Shown one piece after another: positions 37,181 through 47,356 of a stretch of 64,000 bases of DNA (within the stretch, counting starts at the first letter, position 1; each line of letters opens with the position of its first letter). Both the position numbers and the translations under genes were made by a program. The notes under the pieces were generated by a model, which worked only from the letters and a program-made list of their open reading frames with translations, did not search any database and was not told the DNA's origin. The DNA comes from Rhizobiaceae bacterium (GTDB lineage: Bacteria > Pseudomonadota > Alphaproteobacteria > Rhizobiales > Rhizobiaceae), in assembly GCA_023953835.1 (NCBI GenBank), contig JAMLJB010000001.1, forward strand, positions 372,001 through 436,000, in the 5' to 3' direction.

Positions 37181-38644
37181 ATGAAAGCACAGCCCAAAGG
37201 TTCACACTACATCGATGGCCGCTATGTCGAGGACGCCGCCGGCGAACCCATCGACCTGATCTATGCGGCGACCGGCGAAACCGTCGCACGGCTGCACGCG
37301 GCCACGCCCGCGATTGTCCAGCAGGCGCTTGAAAGCGCGCAAGCGGCGCAGATCGAGTGGGCGCGACTGAAGCCCGTCGAGCGCGGGCGCATCCTGCGCC
37401 GCGCCGCCGACCTTTTACGCGAACGGAACGACGCGCTCGCCCGCATCGAGACGCTGAACACGGGCCGCGCCATTCAGGAAACGCTGGTGGCCGATGCCGC
37501 TTCGGTTGCCGACGCGCTGGAGTTTTTCGCCGGGGCGGTGGCCACCTTCAACGGCGACTATTTCGACCTCGGCGGCCCCTTCGGCTACACCCGCCGCGAG
37601 GCGCTCGGCGTGTGCGCCGGCATAGGCGCGTGGAACTATCCGATACAGGGCGCGGGCTGGAAATCCGGCCCCGCGCTCGCCATGGGCAATGCGATGGTGT
37701 TCAAGCCGTCCGAGGCGGCACCACTCTCGGCACTGGCGCTTGCCGAACTTTACACCGAGGCTGGCCTACCGGACGGGCTGTTCAACGTGATTCAGGGACG
37801 CGGGGATGTCGGCGCGGCGCTCGCCGGTCATGACATCGTTGCGAAAGTGTCCTTCACCGGCTCGGTGCCCACCGGCAAGAAGGTGCTGGCGCTGGCGGGG
37901 TCCCGCATGAAGCATGCGACGATGGAGTTGGGAGGCAAGTCGCCGCTCATCATCTTCGAGGACGCAGACATCGAGAACGCGGTCGGCGGCGCGATGATGG
38001 CGAATTTCTATTCGACGGGACAGGTTTGCTCGAACGGTACGCGCGTGTTTGTGCACGAGGCCATTCAGGAGCGTTTTATCCACCGTCTCACCGAACGGAC
38101 GAAGGCGATCCGCATCGGCGACCCGCTCGACCCGGAGACGCAGATGGGGCCGCTCATCAACCGGATGCAATACGACAAGGTGCTGGGCTATATCGAGATC
38201 GGCAAGGCGGAAGGCGCAACCCTGCAACACGGCGGCGGCACACCCAACCTTCAGGGTTTCGAGAACGGCTATTTCGTCGAACCGACAATCTTCACCGGCG
38301 TGAAGGACGACATGCGCATCTCGCGCGAGGAGATTTTCGGCCCGGTCATGAGCGTGCTGACGTTCCACTATGAGGACGAAGTCGTGGCGCGCGCCAACGA
38401 CACACCCTACGGACTTTCGGCAGGAGTCTTCACCAGCGACCTGCCCCGCGCGCACCGCGTGATCGGCCAGTTGCAGGCGGGCACCTGCTGGATCAACAAC
38501 TACAATCTGACGCCTGTGGAAATGCCCTTTGGCGGCTATAAGCAATCCGGCATCGGGCGCGAAAACGGCATCGCCGCGCTGGCGCATTATTCCCAGATCA
38601 AGTCGGTCTATGTGGAAACCGGCGACGTTCAAAGCCCGTTCTGA
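37181..38644 (+). CDS. betB: Betaine-aldehyde dehydrogenase BetB
   Basis: A 487-aa NAD(P)-dependent aldehyde dehydrogenase converting betaine aldehyde to glycine betaine. It shows the cofactor segment [12 protein letters not shown], the general base Glu in [10 protein letters not shown], the catalytic Cys in [11 protein letters not shown], and the ending [16 protein letters not shown]. The [11 protein letters not shown] and [12 protein letters not shown] segments are typical of BetB. It is the last gene of betIAB, 9 bases after betA. Length is normal and all catalytic residues are present. Confidence 0.95.
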   Translation: MKAQPKGSHYIDGRYVEDAAGEPIDLIYAATGETVARLHAATPAIVQQALESAQAAQIEWARLKPVERGRILRRAADLLRERNDALARIETLNTGRAIQETLVADAASVADALEFFAGAVATFNGDYFDLGGPFGYTRREALGVCAGIGAWNYPIQGAGWKSGPALAMGNAMVFKPSEAAPLSALALAELYTEAGLPDGLFNVIQGRGDVGAALAGHDIVAKVSFTGSVPTGKKVLALAGSRMKHATMELGGKSPLIIFEDADIENAVGGAMMANFYSTGQVCSNGTRVFVHEAIQERFIHRLTERTKAIRIGDPLDPETQMGPLINRMQYDKVLGYIEIGKAEGATLQHGGGTPNLQGFENGYFVEPTIFTGVKDDMRISREEIFGPVMSVLTFHYEDEVVARANDTPYGLSAGVFTSDLPRAHRVIGQLQAGTCWINNYNLTPVEMPFGGYKQSGIGRENGIAALAHYSQIKSVYVETGDVQSPF

Positions 38645-38674
38645 ACACCGGGCGACGCCGCAGGCTCCGATCCG

Positions 38675-38977
38675 TCACCGCTTGCGCACGAATTCGGTGC
38701 GCAGCACCAGCCCCTTGATCGCATCGTGACGGCAATCGATCTCCTCGGGATTGTCAGTCAGCCGGATCGAGCGAATGACGGTGCCCTGCTTGAGCGTCTG
38801 GCCCGCGCCCTTCACCTTGAGGTCCTTGACCAGCACAACGGAGTCGCCGTCGGCAAGAACATTGCCGGATGCATCCCGAACCTCCGAAGCCTTGGCCGCC
38901 TCGGCGGCCAGTTCCGATGCCGGACGCCATTCGCCGGTCGCTTCGTCATAGATATAGTCGTCGTCCCGGTCGCTCAT
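38675..38977 (-). CDS. PhnA/YjdM-domain protein
   Basis: A 100-aa protein with a short acidic N-terminus (DDDYIYDEATGEWRPASEL) and a C-terminal PhnA domain: VRDASGNVLADGDSVVLVKDLKVKG, then LKQGTVIRSIRL and HDAIKGLVLRTEFVRK. The zinc-ribbon part of longer YjdM proteins is missing; the N-terminus has no Cys. Despite the old name, involvement in phosphonate use is not established. The ATG at 38977 is chosen over a longer frame with no support. It converges with betB. Confidence 0.8.
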   Translation of the reverse strand: MSDRDDDYIYDEATGEWRPASELAAEAAKASEVRDASGNVLADGDSVVLVKDLKVKGAGQTLKQGTVIRSIRLTDNPEEIDCRHDAIKGLVLRTEFVRKR

Positions 38978-39142
38978 GTCTGCTCTTGATGCCTTGCATT
39001 GTCGGGCAGCGTGATGGAACAGGGCGGCCCATATTGCAACCGGGAACATCGCCTTCACCCAGCGCGGGATTTTTCCTCAAACAGAACAATGTTCTCCCTT
39101 GCCGGGGCAGAACGCGGCGGCTATAAGCCCGCCGTCTGGTCG

Positions 39143-39219
39143 CGGAGTGTAGCGCAGTCTGGTAGCGCACCTCGTTCGGGACGAGGGGGTCGCAGGTTCA
39201 AATCCTGCCACTCCGACCA
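39143..39219 (+). tRNA. tRNA-Pro (anticodon CGG)
   Basis: A 77-nt cloverleaf including encoded CCA. The acceptor stem CGGAGTG pairs with CACTCCG and is followed by ACCA. The anticodon stem CCTCG/CGAGG encloses the loop TTCGGGA, giving anticodon CGG at 39177-39179. The T arm is GCAGG-TTCAAAT-CCTGC. The D arm carries AGCGCAGTCTGGTAGCGC. No integrase gene or duplicated 3' end is seen nearby, so nothing suggests an integrated element here. Confidence 0.96.
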
Positions 39220-39380
39220 GTTGAAATCCGTATGGACCTGAAGCTTGGGCAACAGTTTGTACCCAGGAAATCAAAAACCCGCCAACGTGTTACCGATAGT
39301 GTCGAATGTGGTTGAGACGCACTGGTAAACTCTGTTGCGCGTGCTACAAATCGCGATAGCTGAGCGGCGCATCTGAGGGG

Positions 39381-39878
39381 ATGTCTGTGGCAAGAATAAT
39401 CGGGTCCATCCTGTCGCATATCCCGGAAATTCTGTTCGTAGCCGCGATTCTTCTGGCGTTTCTGTCCCGTAAGAACCATTCGCTCGACAGGCGTTTTCTG
39501 GACTGGATGCTATTGCTCGGCATCGGCGTCTCATATGTATGGAGCGGTGTCTTCCACGTCTTTTTCCCAAACGTTGCGGCCAGTTCGATCGGCTGGGCAA
39601 ACAGCCCTTTTCAGTTCGAGATCGGAGTGGCCGACATAGCGATTGGAATCGCGGCGATTCTCTCCTTCTGGCGCGGTCTGGAGTTCAAATCTGCGGTTGT
39701 GATTTACATCGCGCTGTTTTGCTTCGGTGTTGCTGTCGGGCATTTTTATCAAGCGGCAGCAACGCAGGACTATGCGGCCAATAATTTCGGTGTGTTGCTT
39801 GTCATCACGCTGATACAGATGGTTGCTCTGCCCTACTGGCTCTGGAAATCGCAGCGGGAAGCCCGGGCGACGTCATAG
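39381..39878 (+). CDS. Small integral membrane protein (DUF6790-like)
   Basis: A 165-aa protein with about four to five transmembrane segments (IPEILFVAAILLAFL; WMLLLGIGVSYVWSGVFHVFF; VADIAIGIAAILSFW; AVVIYIALFCFGVAVGHFYQ; FGVLLVITLIQMVALPYWLW). The conserved-looking loop ASSIGWANSPFQFEIGVADI and the GHFYQ motif are typical of a small family of uncharacterised membrane proteins. Function is unknown. It has its own start in a 161-base spacer after the tRNA, and converges with the peptide ABC transporter genes, 18 bases away. Confidence 0.75.
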   Translation: MSVARIIGSILSHIPEILFVAAILLAFLSRKNHSLDRRFLDWMLLLGIGVSYVWSGVFHVFFPNVAASSIGWANSPFQFEIGVADIAIGIAAILSFWRGLEFKSAVVIYIALFCFGVAVGHFYQAAATQDYAANNFGVLLVITLIQMVALPYWLWKSQREARATS

Positions 39879-39896
39879 GGACCACCACTAGGTTCG

Positions 39897-41522
39897 TCAG
39901 CCTTGTCCACGGGCTTCCGCTCTGAACCGCGTCGAATCGAGTGCTGCCGCCATCAGCGTCTGCGTGTAGGCGGCGCGTGGGTCGTCGAAAATCTCGTCGG
40001 TCGGCCCCTCTTCGACGATCTTGCCCTGCCTCATAACGATTATGTAGTCGGCCATCGCTCGCACCACCGCCAGGTCGTGGCTGATGAACAGGTAGGACAG
40101 ATCGTTGTCGGCCTGCAATTTGCGCAGCAGTTCCACGATCTGCTTCTGCACCGAACGATCCAGCGCCGAAGTCGGCTCGTCCAGCACGACCAGTTTCGGT
40201 TTCAGGATGATCGCCCGCGCAATGGCGATGCGCTGGCGCTGGCCGCCAGAAAATTCGTGCGGATAGCGATTGCGCATCACGGGGTCCAGCCCGACCTCGC
40301 GCAGCGCCTCGACCGCGCGATGGTCGCGCTGCCTGCGCGACAATGCCGGCTCATGCACCCGCAGCCCCTCGGTGATGATCTGCCCCACCGTCATGCGCGG
40401 CGACAGCGAGCCGAACGGGTCCTGGAACACAAGCTGCATGTCGTGCCGCAAGGGGCGCATCTGGTCGCGCGTCGCCGTGGAAATGTCGCGGCCGTCGAAA
40501 CGTATGCGCCCCTCACTCGGCAGAAGCCTGAGCAGAGCGCGCCCCAGCGTCGACTTGCCCGAACCGGATTCGCCCACAATGCCGATCGTCTGGCGCTTCC
40601 TGAGAATGACGTTGATCCGGTCCACCGCCCGCAGCAGCATGGGCGGCCCGGCCAGAAATCCGCCACCGATGCGGAACGTGACCTCGACATTGCGGCCATC
40701 GAGCAGGATCGGCGCATCGCGTTCGGGCGGCTCCTTGTGCCCGGTCGGCTCCGCCGCCAGCAGCATTCTCGTGTAGTCATGTTGCGGGCTTGAAAAGATG
40801 CGCTCCGTCGCGCCGCTCTCCACCACCTCTCCGCGACGCATGACATAGACCCGGTCGGCCAGCCTGCGCACGATCCCGAGGTCGTGGGTGATGAACACGA
40901 TGGCCGTGCCAAGCTCCTTCTGAAGCTCCGCGAGCAGGCCCAGTATCTGCGCCTGAATGGTCACGTCGAGCGCCGTCGTCGGCTCGTCGGCAATCAGCAC
41001 GTCGGGGTCGTTGGCGAGAGCCATGGCGATCATCACGCGCTGGCGCTGCCCGCCCGACATTTCGTGCGGATAAGAACCCATGCGCCGCTCCGGGTCGGGA
41101 ATCTGCACGAGCTTCAGCAGCCGCAGCGCTTCCTCCTTCGCTTTCCCATGGCCAAGCCTGCGATGGCGCATGATCGGCTCCATGAGCTGGTTGCCGATGG
41201 TGTAGAGCGGATCGAGCGAGGTCATCGGCTCCTGGAAGATCATGCTGATCCTTGCGCCGCGCACCTTGTTCAGTTCCTGCTTCGGAAGCTCCAGCAGGTT
41301 GCGCCCGCGATATTCGACCGCGCCGCTCGCCTCGCCATTGGAGGCCAGCAGCCGCATCGCGGCCATCATGGTCTGGCTCTTGCCGGACCCGGATTCGCCG
41401 ACGATCGCCACCGTCTCCCCCGCATTCACCACGAGGTCGATGCCCTTCACGGCCTCCACCGTGCCGTCCAGCGTACGGAACGTCACCCGCAGCTTCTTCA
41501 CTTCGAGAACCGCCTGCTCCAT
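39897..41522 (-). CDS. Oligopeptide ABC transporter, fused double ATPase (DppD-DppF/YejF type)
   Basis: A 541-aa protein with two complete ABC domains. Domain 1 has Walker [13 protein letters not shown]-loop [15 protein letters not shown], signature [15 protein letters not shown] and Walker [13 protein letters not shown]. Domain 2 has [44 protein letters not shown] and [12 protein letters not shown]. It powers the OppB-OppC channel encoded upstream. In many systems these are two genes (D and F); the fused form is known for YejF and GsiA. It is the last gene of the oppA-B-C-DF unit, one base behind oppC. Confidence 0.93.
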   Translation of the reverse strand: MEQAVLEVKKLRVTFRTLDGTVEAVKGIDLVVNAGETVAIVGESGSGKSQTMMAAMRLLASNGEASGAVEYRGRNLLELPKQELNKVRGARISMIFQEPMTSLDPLYTIGNQLMEPIMRHRRLGHGKAKEEALRLLKLVQIPDPERRMGSYPHEMSGGQRQRVMIAMALANDPDVLIADEPTTALDVTIQAQILGLLAELQKELGTAIVFITHDLGIVRRLADRVYVMRRGEVVESGATERIFSSPQHDYTRMLLAAEPTGHKEPPERDAPILLDGRNVEVTFRIGGGFLAGPPMLLRAVDRINVILRKRQTIGIVGESGSGKSTLGRALLRLLPSEGRIRFDGRDISTATRDQMRPLRHDMQLVFQDPFGSLSPRMTVGQIITEGLRVHEPALSRRQRDHRAVEALREVGLDPVMRNRYPHEFSGGQRQRIAIARAIILKPKLVVLDEPTSALDRSVQKQIVELLRKLQADNDLSYLFISHDLAVVRAMADYIIVMRQGKIVEEGPTDEIFDDPRAAYTQTLMAAALDSTRFRAEARGQG

Positions 41523-41523
41523 C

Positions 41524-42654
41524 TCAGCGATCCTTCGGGTCGAGCGCGTCGCGCAGCCCGTCGCCGATGAAGTTCAGGGCAAACAGCGTCGAGACAAGGA
41601 AAAAGGCCGGATAGAGCAGCATCCAGTTGGCGCTGCCGATGTTCGCCGCGCCCGCTGAAATCAGCACGCCCCAGCTCGTCATCGGCTCCTGCACGCCAAG
41701 CCCCAGGAAGGACAGGAAGCTCTCCAGCAAGATCACCTGCGGCACCAGCAGCGTCATGTAGATCACCACCGGCCCGAGCAGGTTCGGAATGACGTGGCGC
41801 ATCAATATGCCCGCCTGCGAAACGCCCAGCGCCTCGGCCGCCTGCACATATTCCTGCCTGCGGATCGAGAGTGCCTGCCCGCGCACGATGCGCGCCATGT
41901 CGAGCCAAAGCACCGCCCCCACGGCAAGGAACATCAGCACGAAATTGCGCCCGAAAAACACGACCAGCATGATGACGAAGAAGATGAACGGCAGCGAGTA
42001 GAGCACGTCCACGATGCGCATCATCACCTCGTCCGTCCTGCCGCCGAGGAAGCCCGCCGTCGCGCCGTAGACCACGCCGATCGTCACCGCCACCAACCCG
42101 GCCAGCAGGCCGATGGAAAGCGAGATGCGCCCCGCCACCAGCGTGCGCGTGAACAGGTCGCGGCCCACATTGTCGGTGCCGAACAGGAAATATTGCTGCA
42201 AGGTCGAGGCGCTGATGACCGTTTCCAACCCGTCGGGCGAACTGCTTTCGATGCGCGCATCGTCGAACGTGTCGGAGCGGTCGATATAGCGCAGGTTCCG
42301 CTCGTCGAACGGCTTGGCGGAAGTCACCGTCACCAGCACGCGCCCGTCCTCCTGCCTGATGTCCTTCACGTCGACGCGCATGCGCCGCACCGCATCGTTC
42401 ATCGCCGTTTCGATCATCTCCTCCTTCGGATAGGGCGAAAGGCTCGGGGGCGTGCGCACATAGTCCGGGTAGATCGTCGTGTAGAGATGCGGGGAAAAGA
42501 AAGGCCCGAACACGCAGACCAGCGTCATCAGCGCCAGGTAGAACAGGCTGACCATCGCCGCCCTGTTCGCCTTGAGGCGCAGCCACGCATCGCCCCACAG
42601 CGACCGGCCCAGCCGTTCAGGATCGGGCGCGATCTCGGCGGCAAGCTCAGTCAT
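41524..42654 (-). CDS. Oligopeptide ABC transporter permease (OppC type)
   Basis: A 376-aa inner-membrane protein with an N-terminal transmembrane helix (AAMVSLFYLALMTLVCVFGPFF). A large periplasmic insertion of about 100 residues follows (residues 60-155; RMRVDVKDIRQEDGRVLV and similar), then the BPD_transp_1 core with the EAA loop YVQAAEALGVSQAGILMRHVIPN. The sequence TDNVGRDLFTRTLVAGRISL is typical of OppC. The start at 42654 lies within the last bases of the oppB gene (8-base overlap), indicating coupling. The long periplasmic insertion is seen in YejE/OppC relatives. Confidence 0.92.
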   Translation of the reverse strand: MTELAAEIAPDPERLGRSLWGDAWLRLKANRAAMVSLFYLALMTLVCVFGPFFSPHLYTTIYPDYVRTPPSLSPYPKEEMIETAMNDAVRRMRVDVKDIRQEDGRVLVTVTSAKPFDERNLRYIDRSDTFDDARIESSSPDGLETVISASTLQQYFLFGTDNVGRDLFTRTLVAGRISLSIGLLAGLVAVTIGVVYGATAGFLGGRTDEVMMRIVDVLYSLPFIFFVIMLVVFFGRNFVLMFLAVGAVLWLDMARIVRGQALSIRRQEYVQAAEALGVSQAGILMRHVIPNLLGPVVIYMTLLVPQVILLESFLSFLGLGVQEPMTSWGVLISAGAANIGSANWMLLYPAFFLVSTLFALNFIGDGLRDALDPKDR

Positions 42655-43570
42655 AGCGCACCCTCGGATCGACCACCGCATAGAGCAGGTCGACGATGAG
42701 GTTGAAAACGATGGTGAAAATCGCGATCACCACCACCGTACCCATCACAAGCGTGTAGTCTCGATTGAGCGCGGCCTGCACGAAATAACGCCCGACGCCG
42801 GGAATGGCGAAGATCGTCTCGACAATGATCGAGCCCGTCAGCAGCGCCGCCGCCGCCGGTCCCGCATAGGAAATGATCGGCAGCAGCGCCCCGCGCAGCG
42901 CGTGCTTGACCACCACCGACCAGTCGGACAGGCCCATCGCGCGTGCGGTGCGGATATGGTGCGAGCGCAGCGATTCGATCATCGAGCCGCGCATCAGACG
43001 CGCCACGATGGCCATTTGCGGCAGCGCCAGCGTCAGCACCGGGCCGATCTTGTTGACCAGCGCGCCGTCGCCCCAGCCGCCGACCGGTAACAGCTTCCAC
43101 GACAGCGCAAAGACGAGCTGGATGATCGGCGCGATCACGAAGGTCGGGATCGTGCTGCCCGCCGTGGCGGTCGCGATCACGGCATAATCCGCCGCACGGT
43201 TCTGGTTCAGCGCCGCGATGATGCCAAGCGTGCTGCCCACCAGCAGCGCCAGTATCAATGCCGACGCGCCAAGCTGTATCGAGATCGGCAGGCCGGCCCG
43301 GAAAAGCTCCGTCACGGTGAAGTCGGGCAAATTGTAGCTCGGCCCGAAATTTCCGTGCAGCAGGTTCTTCAGGTAGTTCCAGTATTGCAGCCACAGCGGA
43401 TCGTTCAGGCCAAACTGCGCTTCGAGGTTGGCCCGGATTTCAGGGCTCAGGCCGCGCTCCTGGTTGAACGGCCCGCCCGGCGCGACGCGGATCAGGAAAA
43501 ACGCGATCGTCACGATCACGAACAGCGTCGGTATGGCCGTCAGCAACCTACGGATCAGGTATAAGAGCAT
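42647..43570 (-). CDS. Oligopeptide ABC transporter permease (OppB type)
   Basis: A 307-aa permease with the standard opening LLYLIRRLLTAIPTLFVIVTIAFFLIR, a periplasmic loop (GGPFNQERGLSPEIRANLEAQFGLNDPLW), and the core with the EAA loop RTARAMGLSDWSVVVKHALRGALLP. It ends IVDLLYAVVDPRVRYD. The ATG at 43570 fits; the longer frame runs into the repeat element just upstream. It is separated from oppA by a 200-base gap containing repeat family B. It forms the channel with OppC. Confidence 0.92.
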   Translation of the reverse strand: MLLYLIRRLLTAIPTLFVIVTIAFFLIRVAPGGPFNQERGLSPEIRANLEAQFGLNDPLWLQYWNYLKNLLHGNFGPSYNLPDFTVTELFRAGLPISIQLGASALILALLVGSTLGIIAALNQNRAADYAVIATATAGSTIPTFVIAPIIQLVFALSWKLLPVGGWGDGALVNKIGPVLTLALPQMAIVARLMRGSMIESLRSHHIRTARAMGLSDWSVVVKHALRGALLPIISYAGPAAAALLTGSIIVETIFAIPGVGRYFVQAALNRDYTLVMGTVVVIAIFTIVFNLIVDLLYAVVDPRVRYD

Positions 43571-43621
43571 TCCACCTGCCCTTCGGTCATGGGTGCAACA
43601 TGACAATCGATCGAGCGCACG

Positions 43622-43763
43622 GCCCCCACTCCGGTTTGCTTCGCAAACCACCTCTCCCCCACAAAGTGGGGGCGAGGAAGGGAGCCTGACATCTCAACCG
43701 CGTCCTTCCTCTCACCTGCGGAGCGGGGGAGAGGTGGTTTGCGAAGCAAACCGGAGTGGGGGC
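43622..43763. repeat. Inverted-repeat element, family B copy 1, between oppA and oppB
   Basis: The arms GCCCCCACTCCGGTTTGC and GCAAACCGGAGTGGGGGC are complementary over a long stretch that also includes CACCTCTCCCCC/GGGGGAGAGGTG. Each arm holds its own mini-hairpin (GGTTTGC-TTC-GCAAACC). It starts 10 bases after the oppA stop on the minus strand, where a strong stem could protect oppA mRNA and lower oppB expression. Confidence 0.9.
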
Positions 43764-43773
43764 ACGACAACAA

Positions 43774-45369
43774 TCACTCGGCCTTGCTGATGAACCTTGT
43801 GGGGTGCACGTCCATCACATTGTCTTCGAAGCCGGTGAGCTTCGGCGACACGATGTTGTGGAAGCTGTAGTAGAGCAGCGGGATTTGCCCGACATCGTCG
43901 ATCAACACCTGTTCGGCTTCGCTCAGGAGCTTGAAGCGCTCCGGCGGATTGCCGCCCGCTGCGGCGGCCTTGTCCATCAATTCCTCGAATTTAGGACTGT
44001 CATAGTTCGAATAATTGTTGCCGCTGGCCTTGCGCGAAATGCCGAGGAACGTTTCCGGATCCTGATAGTCGGCGATCCATCCGGCGCGGGCCACGTCGAA
44101 ATCGCCCTTCTGCTCAAGATGCGCGTAGTGGGTCTTGGTGTCGGTGTTGAGCAGCGTCACCTCGATGCCGAGCGGCTTCAACTGCTCCTGAATGGCCACC
44201 GCCGTGTTCTTGTGGTTCTCGGAGGTGTTGTAGCGGATTTCCATTTTCAGCGGCTTTTCCGGCGTATAACCGAGCTTTTCCAGAACCGCCTTGGCTTCGT
44301 CCTCGCGGTCGATCTGCGATTTATCCGCGAATTTCGCCATCGAGGATTTGTAACCCTCGATGCCGGGCGGCACCATGGAATAGCCGGGAAACATGGAGTT
44401 GTTCCAGACTTTCTCGGCAAGGAAGTCCCGGTCGATGGCCTCGGAGACCGCATTGCGAAGCTCGACATTGTCCCATGGGGCCTTGTCGGTCTTGATCGCG
44501 TAATAATAGGTGCCGAGATAGGGCGCGACGCGGATCTGGTCGCCGAACTTCGCCTTCAATTCGGTCAGTTGCTCGGTCGGCAGATCGTCATAGCTGTCCA
44601 GCTCGCCGGCTTCGTAGCGCTTCATGGCCGACGAGCGGTCCTCGGTCGGAATGAAGTTGATCACATCGATCTTCACGCTGTCCGCGTCGTGGAATTTCGA
44701 GTTCTTCACCATCTTCAGATGGTCGTTCGGCACCCACTCCACCAGCGTGAAGGCCCCGTTCGACACCAGCTTGCCGGGCTTGATCCAGTCCGCGCCATCC
44801 TTCTCGATGGAGGCCTTGTTGACGGGATAGGCCGCCTGATGGGTCAGCATCTCAAGGAAATAGGGCGTCGGCGCTTTCAGCGAGATTTCCAGCGTGGTGG
44901 CATCGATTGCCTTGACGCCGATTTCCTCCGGTTTCGCCTTACCCGTGTTCACCTCCTCTGCGTTCACGATGGGATATAGCATGGAGGCATATTCCGCGCC
45001 CGTCGCCGGATCTTCCAAACGGCGGAAGGAATAGACGAAATCATCCGCCGTAACCGGACTGCCGTCCGACCACACGGCATCCGCGCGCAGCTTGAACGTG
45101 TAGGTCTTGCCGTCGTCGGAAACGGTCCAGCTTTCCGCCGCGCCGGGGATCAGCCCCGCCTTGGCGTCCTGCATCACGAGCCCCTCGAACAGGTCGCGCA
45201 GCACATGCGCCTCATAGACAGTCGATGTCTTGTGCGGATCGACCGTTTCCGGCTCGGCGGCGCTGCCGCGATTGTAAATGACCTCGGCGAAGGCCGGTGT
45301 CATGAGCGCGCCACCCGCCAGCACCAGCGAGGTCGCGAATATGGTCGAACGGAGAAGAGTGTGGATCAT
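43774..45369 (-). CDS. oppA: Oligopeptide ABC transporter substrate-binding protein (OppA type)
   Basis: A 531-aa periplasmic binding protein of SBP family 5. The signal peptide is LLRSTIFATSLVLAGGALMTPAFA. Family motifs are NRGSAAEPETVDPHKTSTVYEAHV near the start, LRADAVWSDGSPVTADDFVYSF, and ARAGWIADYQDPETFLGI near the C-terminus. It captures peptides for the OppB-OppC-DF importer encoded downstream. A good ribosome binding site (GGGAGTAG) precedes the ATG at 45369. It is followed by a large stem-loop element before oppB, which suggests higher expression of the binding protein than of the channel. Confidence 0.94.
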   Translation of the reverse strand: MIHTLLRSTIFATSLVLAGGALMTPAFAEVIYNRGSAAEPETVDPHKTSTVYEAHVLRDLFEGLVMQDAKAGLIPGAAESWTVSDDGKTYTFKLRADAVWSDGSPVTADDFVYSFRRLEDPATGAEYASMLYPIVNAEEVNTGKAKPEEIGVKAIDATTLEISLKAPTPYFLEMLTHQAAYPVNKASIEKDGADWIKPGKLVSNGAFTLVEWVPNDHLKMVKNSKFHDADSVKIDVINFIPTEDRSSAMKRYEAGELDSYDDLPTEQLTELKAKFGDQIRVAPYLGTYYYAIKTDKAPWDNVELRNAVSEAIDRDFLAEKVWNNSMFPGYSMVPPGIEGYKSSMAKFADKSQIDREDEAKAVLEKLGYTPEKPLKMEIRYNTSENHKNTAVAIQEQLKPLGIEVTLLNTDTKTHYAHLEQKGDFDVARAGWIADYQDPETFLGISRKASGNNYSNYDSPKFEELMDKAAAAGGNPPERFKLLSEAEQVLIDDVGQIPLLYYSFHNIVSPKLTGFEDNVMDVHPTRFISKAE

Positions 45370-45559
45370 GGAACTACTCCCTGTTTGCCGCCGGTTTTTC
45401 GGCGGTCGAGGCGCGGATATTGCCGTGCCTGTTCCCATGCGGAGGGCGATGGCCCGCCGCTCTGTGGGCGAGACTATCAGAGCATATAACCAACACAACA
45501 CCGGGTTGCAGATGACGCTGGGTCATGTGGAAAGAGGCTTGTTGGCGTGAATTGGACCG

Positions 45560-45714
45560 ACCCCTCATCCGCCTGCCGGCACCTTCTCCCACAAGGGGAG
45601 AAGGACGATTTCCGCAGCGACGCAATCATTCTGCGACATCGGCGATTGAAGCTGGCGACCAAGAAATCCTCCTTCTCCCCTTGTGGGAGAAGGTCGCGGC
45701 AGCGGGATGAGGGG
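45560..45714. repeat. REP-like inverted-repeat element, family A copy 2
   Basis: The left arm begins CCCCTCATCCGCCTGCCGG; the right arm is a somewhat degraded complement (GAAGGTCGCGGCAGCGGGATGAGGGG). The core includes ATTCTGCGACATCGGCGATTG, related to copy 1. It lies between the GH13 gene (45740) and oppA. The rest of 45370-45559 is the oppA upstream region, with no other feature seen. Confidence 0.9.
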
Positions 45715-45739
45715 CGGGGCGAGCGCGCCAAGGACGCCC

Positions 45740-47356
45740 CTACCCCAACAATTCCGCGACGAAGAACCCGAGCGGCGGCAGTTCGACCCTGCCGCGCGAG
45801 ACGATTGCGCCGGAAAACAGCACATCGCCGATGTCCATCCCCTCGGGCAGTTTCCACTTCACCGGTAGGCTCGAAAAATTGAACGCGCACAGCACACGCT
45901 GGCTCCCGCTTTCGCGAATGAGTGCAAGCACGTCACGCTTGCTGTCCAGAAACCGGAACCCGCCGGAAACCAGCGCGGGAGTGCGCCTGCGGGCCGCCAG
46001 CACGGCGCGATAATGGTGCAGCACCGAGCCCGGGCCGCTCTCCTGCACATCCACGGCGCGGGCCGCCGATTCCGCCGAGACCGGCAGCCAGGGCGTGCCG
46101 TCCGTGAACCCGGCATTCGCCTTGCCGGCGTCCCACACCATCGGCGTGCGGCACCCGTCGCGTCCCTTGAAACCCGGCCAGAACCGGATGCCGTAGGGGT
46201 CGCGCAATTGCTCGAAGGTGAGTTCGGCTTCCTGCATGCCGAGTTCCTCGCCCTGATAGAGGCAGATCGAACCTGGCAGGCAGGCGAGCAGCGAGATGGC
46301 AAAACGGGCGACATCGTCGCTGTCCTGCCCCGGTCTCGCCCAGCGGGTGACATGCCGCATCACATCGTGGTTGGAGAACGCCCAGCACACCCAGCCGTCG
46401 CGCACCTTGTCGAAGAAGCGCTCGACGCATCCGCGAAAATGCGCGGGCGAAAACGCGTCCCCAAGCATATCGAATGTGTAGCACATATGCAGCTTGTCGC
46501 CGTCGCCGGTATAGGCGGCGACCGTGTCGAGGGATCTGTCCTCGTCGCCCACCTCGCCCACGGAGGCGCGCTCGCCGAATGAATCCAGAAGCGCCCGAAA
46601 CCGCTTGAGAAAGCTCAGGTTTTCCGGTCGGGACTTGTCGTAGAGATGGTGCTGGAACAGATACGGGTTATTGGCGTCCAGTGCCTCCCGCCTGCGACGG
46701 GGAAGCGGAGGATTGCTGTGCAACGCCGCGTCCTGAAAGTAGTAGTTCACCGTGTCCAGCCGGAAACCGTCCACGCCCTTTTCCAGCCAGAACCGCACCG
46801 TGTCCAGCAACGCGTCCTGCACCGCCGGATTGTGGAAATTCAGGGCGGGCTGCGAGGCGAGAAAATTGTGCAGGTAATATTGCTTGCGCGTGGATTCCCA
46901 CTCCCATGCCGAACCGCCGAACACGGAGAGCCAGTTGTTGGGCGCGGTGCCGTCCGGCTTCGGATCGGCCCAGACGAACCAGTCGGCCTTGTCGTTGTCG
47001 CGGCTGGCGCGGCTTTCGACAAACCACGGATGCCGGTCCGAAGTGTGCGCCAGAACCTGATCGATGATGATTTTCAGCCCAAGCTCATGCGCGCTTTTTA
47101 CCAGCCGGTCAAAATCCTCCATCGTGCCGAACATCGGATCGACCGCGCAGTAGTCGGACACGTCGTAGCCCATGTCGGCCTGTGGCGATTTGAAGAATGG
47201 CGAGAGCCAGATGGCGTCCACACCGAGCGAGGCGATATAGGGAAGGCGTTCAATGATGCCCGGCAGGTCGCCGATGCCGTCGCCATTGCTGTCCTGAAAG
47301 GAACGTGGATACACCTGATAAATGGCGCAGCCGCGCCACCAGTCGCTATTCGTCAT
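45740..47356 (-). CDS. GH13 alpha-glucosidase (maltodextrin/oligo-1,6-glucosidase type)
   Basis: A 538-aa glycoside hydrolase. The (beta/alpha)8 barrel motifs are visible in order: GVDAIWLSPFFKSPQADMGY, region I LKIIIDQVLAHTSDRHPWF, region II GVDGFRLDTVNYYF (nucleophile Asp), region III SVGEVGDE (acid Glu), and region IV FSNHDVMRHVTRW. A C-terminal beta domain ends LPPLGFFVAELLG. No signal peptide is seen, so it acts on intracellular maltooligosaccharides, consistent with its place at the end of the glycogen operon. It overlaps glgX by 11 bases. Exact linkage specificity cannot be read from sequence. Confidence 0.9.
   Translation of the reverse strand: MTNSDWWRGCAIYQVYPRSFQDSNGDGIGDLPGIIERLPYIASLGVDAIWLSPFFKSPQADMGYDVSDYCAVDPMFGTMEDFDRLVKSAHELGLKIIIDQVLAHTSDRHPWFVESRASRDNDKADWFVWADPKPDGTAPNNWLSVFGGSAWEWESTRKQYYLHNFLASQPALNFHNPAVQDALLDTVRFWLEKGVDGFRLDTVNYYFQDAALHSNPPLPRRRREALDANNPYLFQHHLYDKSRPENLSFLKRFRALLDSFGERASVGEVGDEDRSLDTVAAYTGDGDKLHMCYTFDMLGDAFSPAHFRGCVERFFDKVRDGWVCWAFSNHDVMRHVTRWARPGQDSDDVARFAISLLACLPGSICLYQGEELGMQEAELTFEQLRDPYGIRFWPGFKGRDGCRTPMVWDAGKANAGFTDGTPWLPVSAESAARAVDVQESGPGSVLHHYRAVLAARRRTPALVSGGFRFLDSKRDVLALIRESGSQRVLCAFNFSSLPVKWKLPEGMDIGDVLFSGAIVSRGRVELPPLGFFVAELLG

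Noticed and set aside
39143..39219. tRNA-Pro as an attachment site of an integrated element
   Set aside because: No integrase gene and no second copy of the tRNA 3' end were seen nearby; neighbours look like ordinary chromosomal genes.
39897..41522. Double-ABC protein considered an unusual fusion
   Set aside because: Fused DppD-DppF-type ATPases are common (YejF, GsiA) and need no special explanation.
45740..47356. Trehalose synthase or trehalose-6-phosphate hydrolase as identity of the GH13 gene
   Set aside because: Possible in principle, but the operon context and the DQVLAHTSDRHPWF region fit the general alpha-glucosidase group better; no trehalose genes are nearby.
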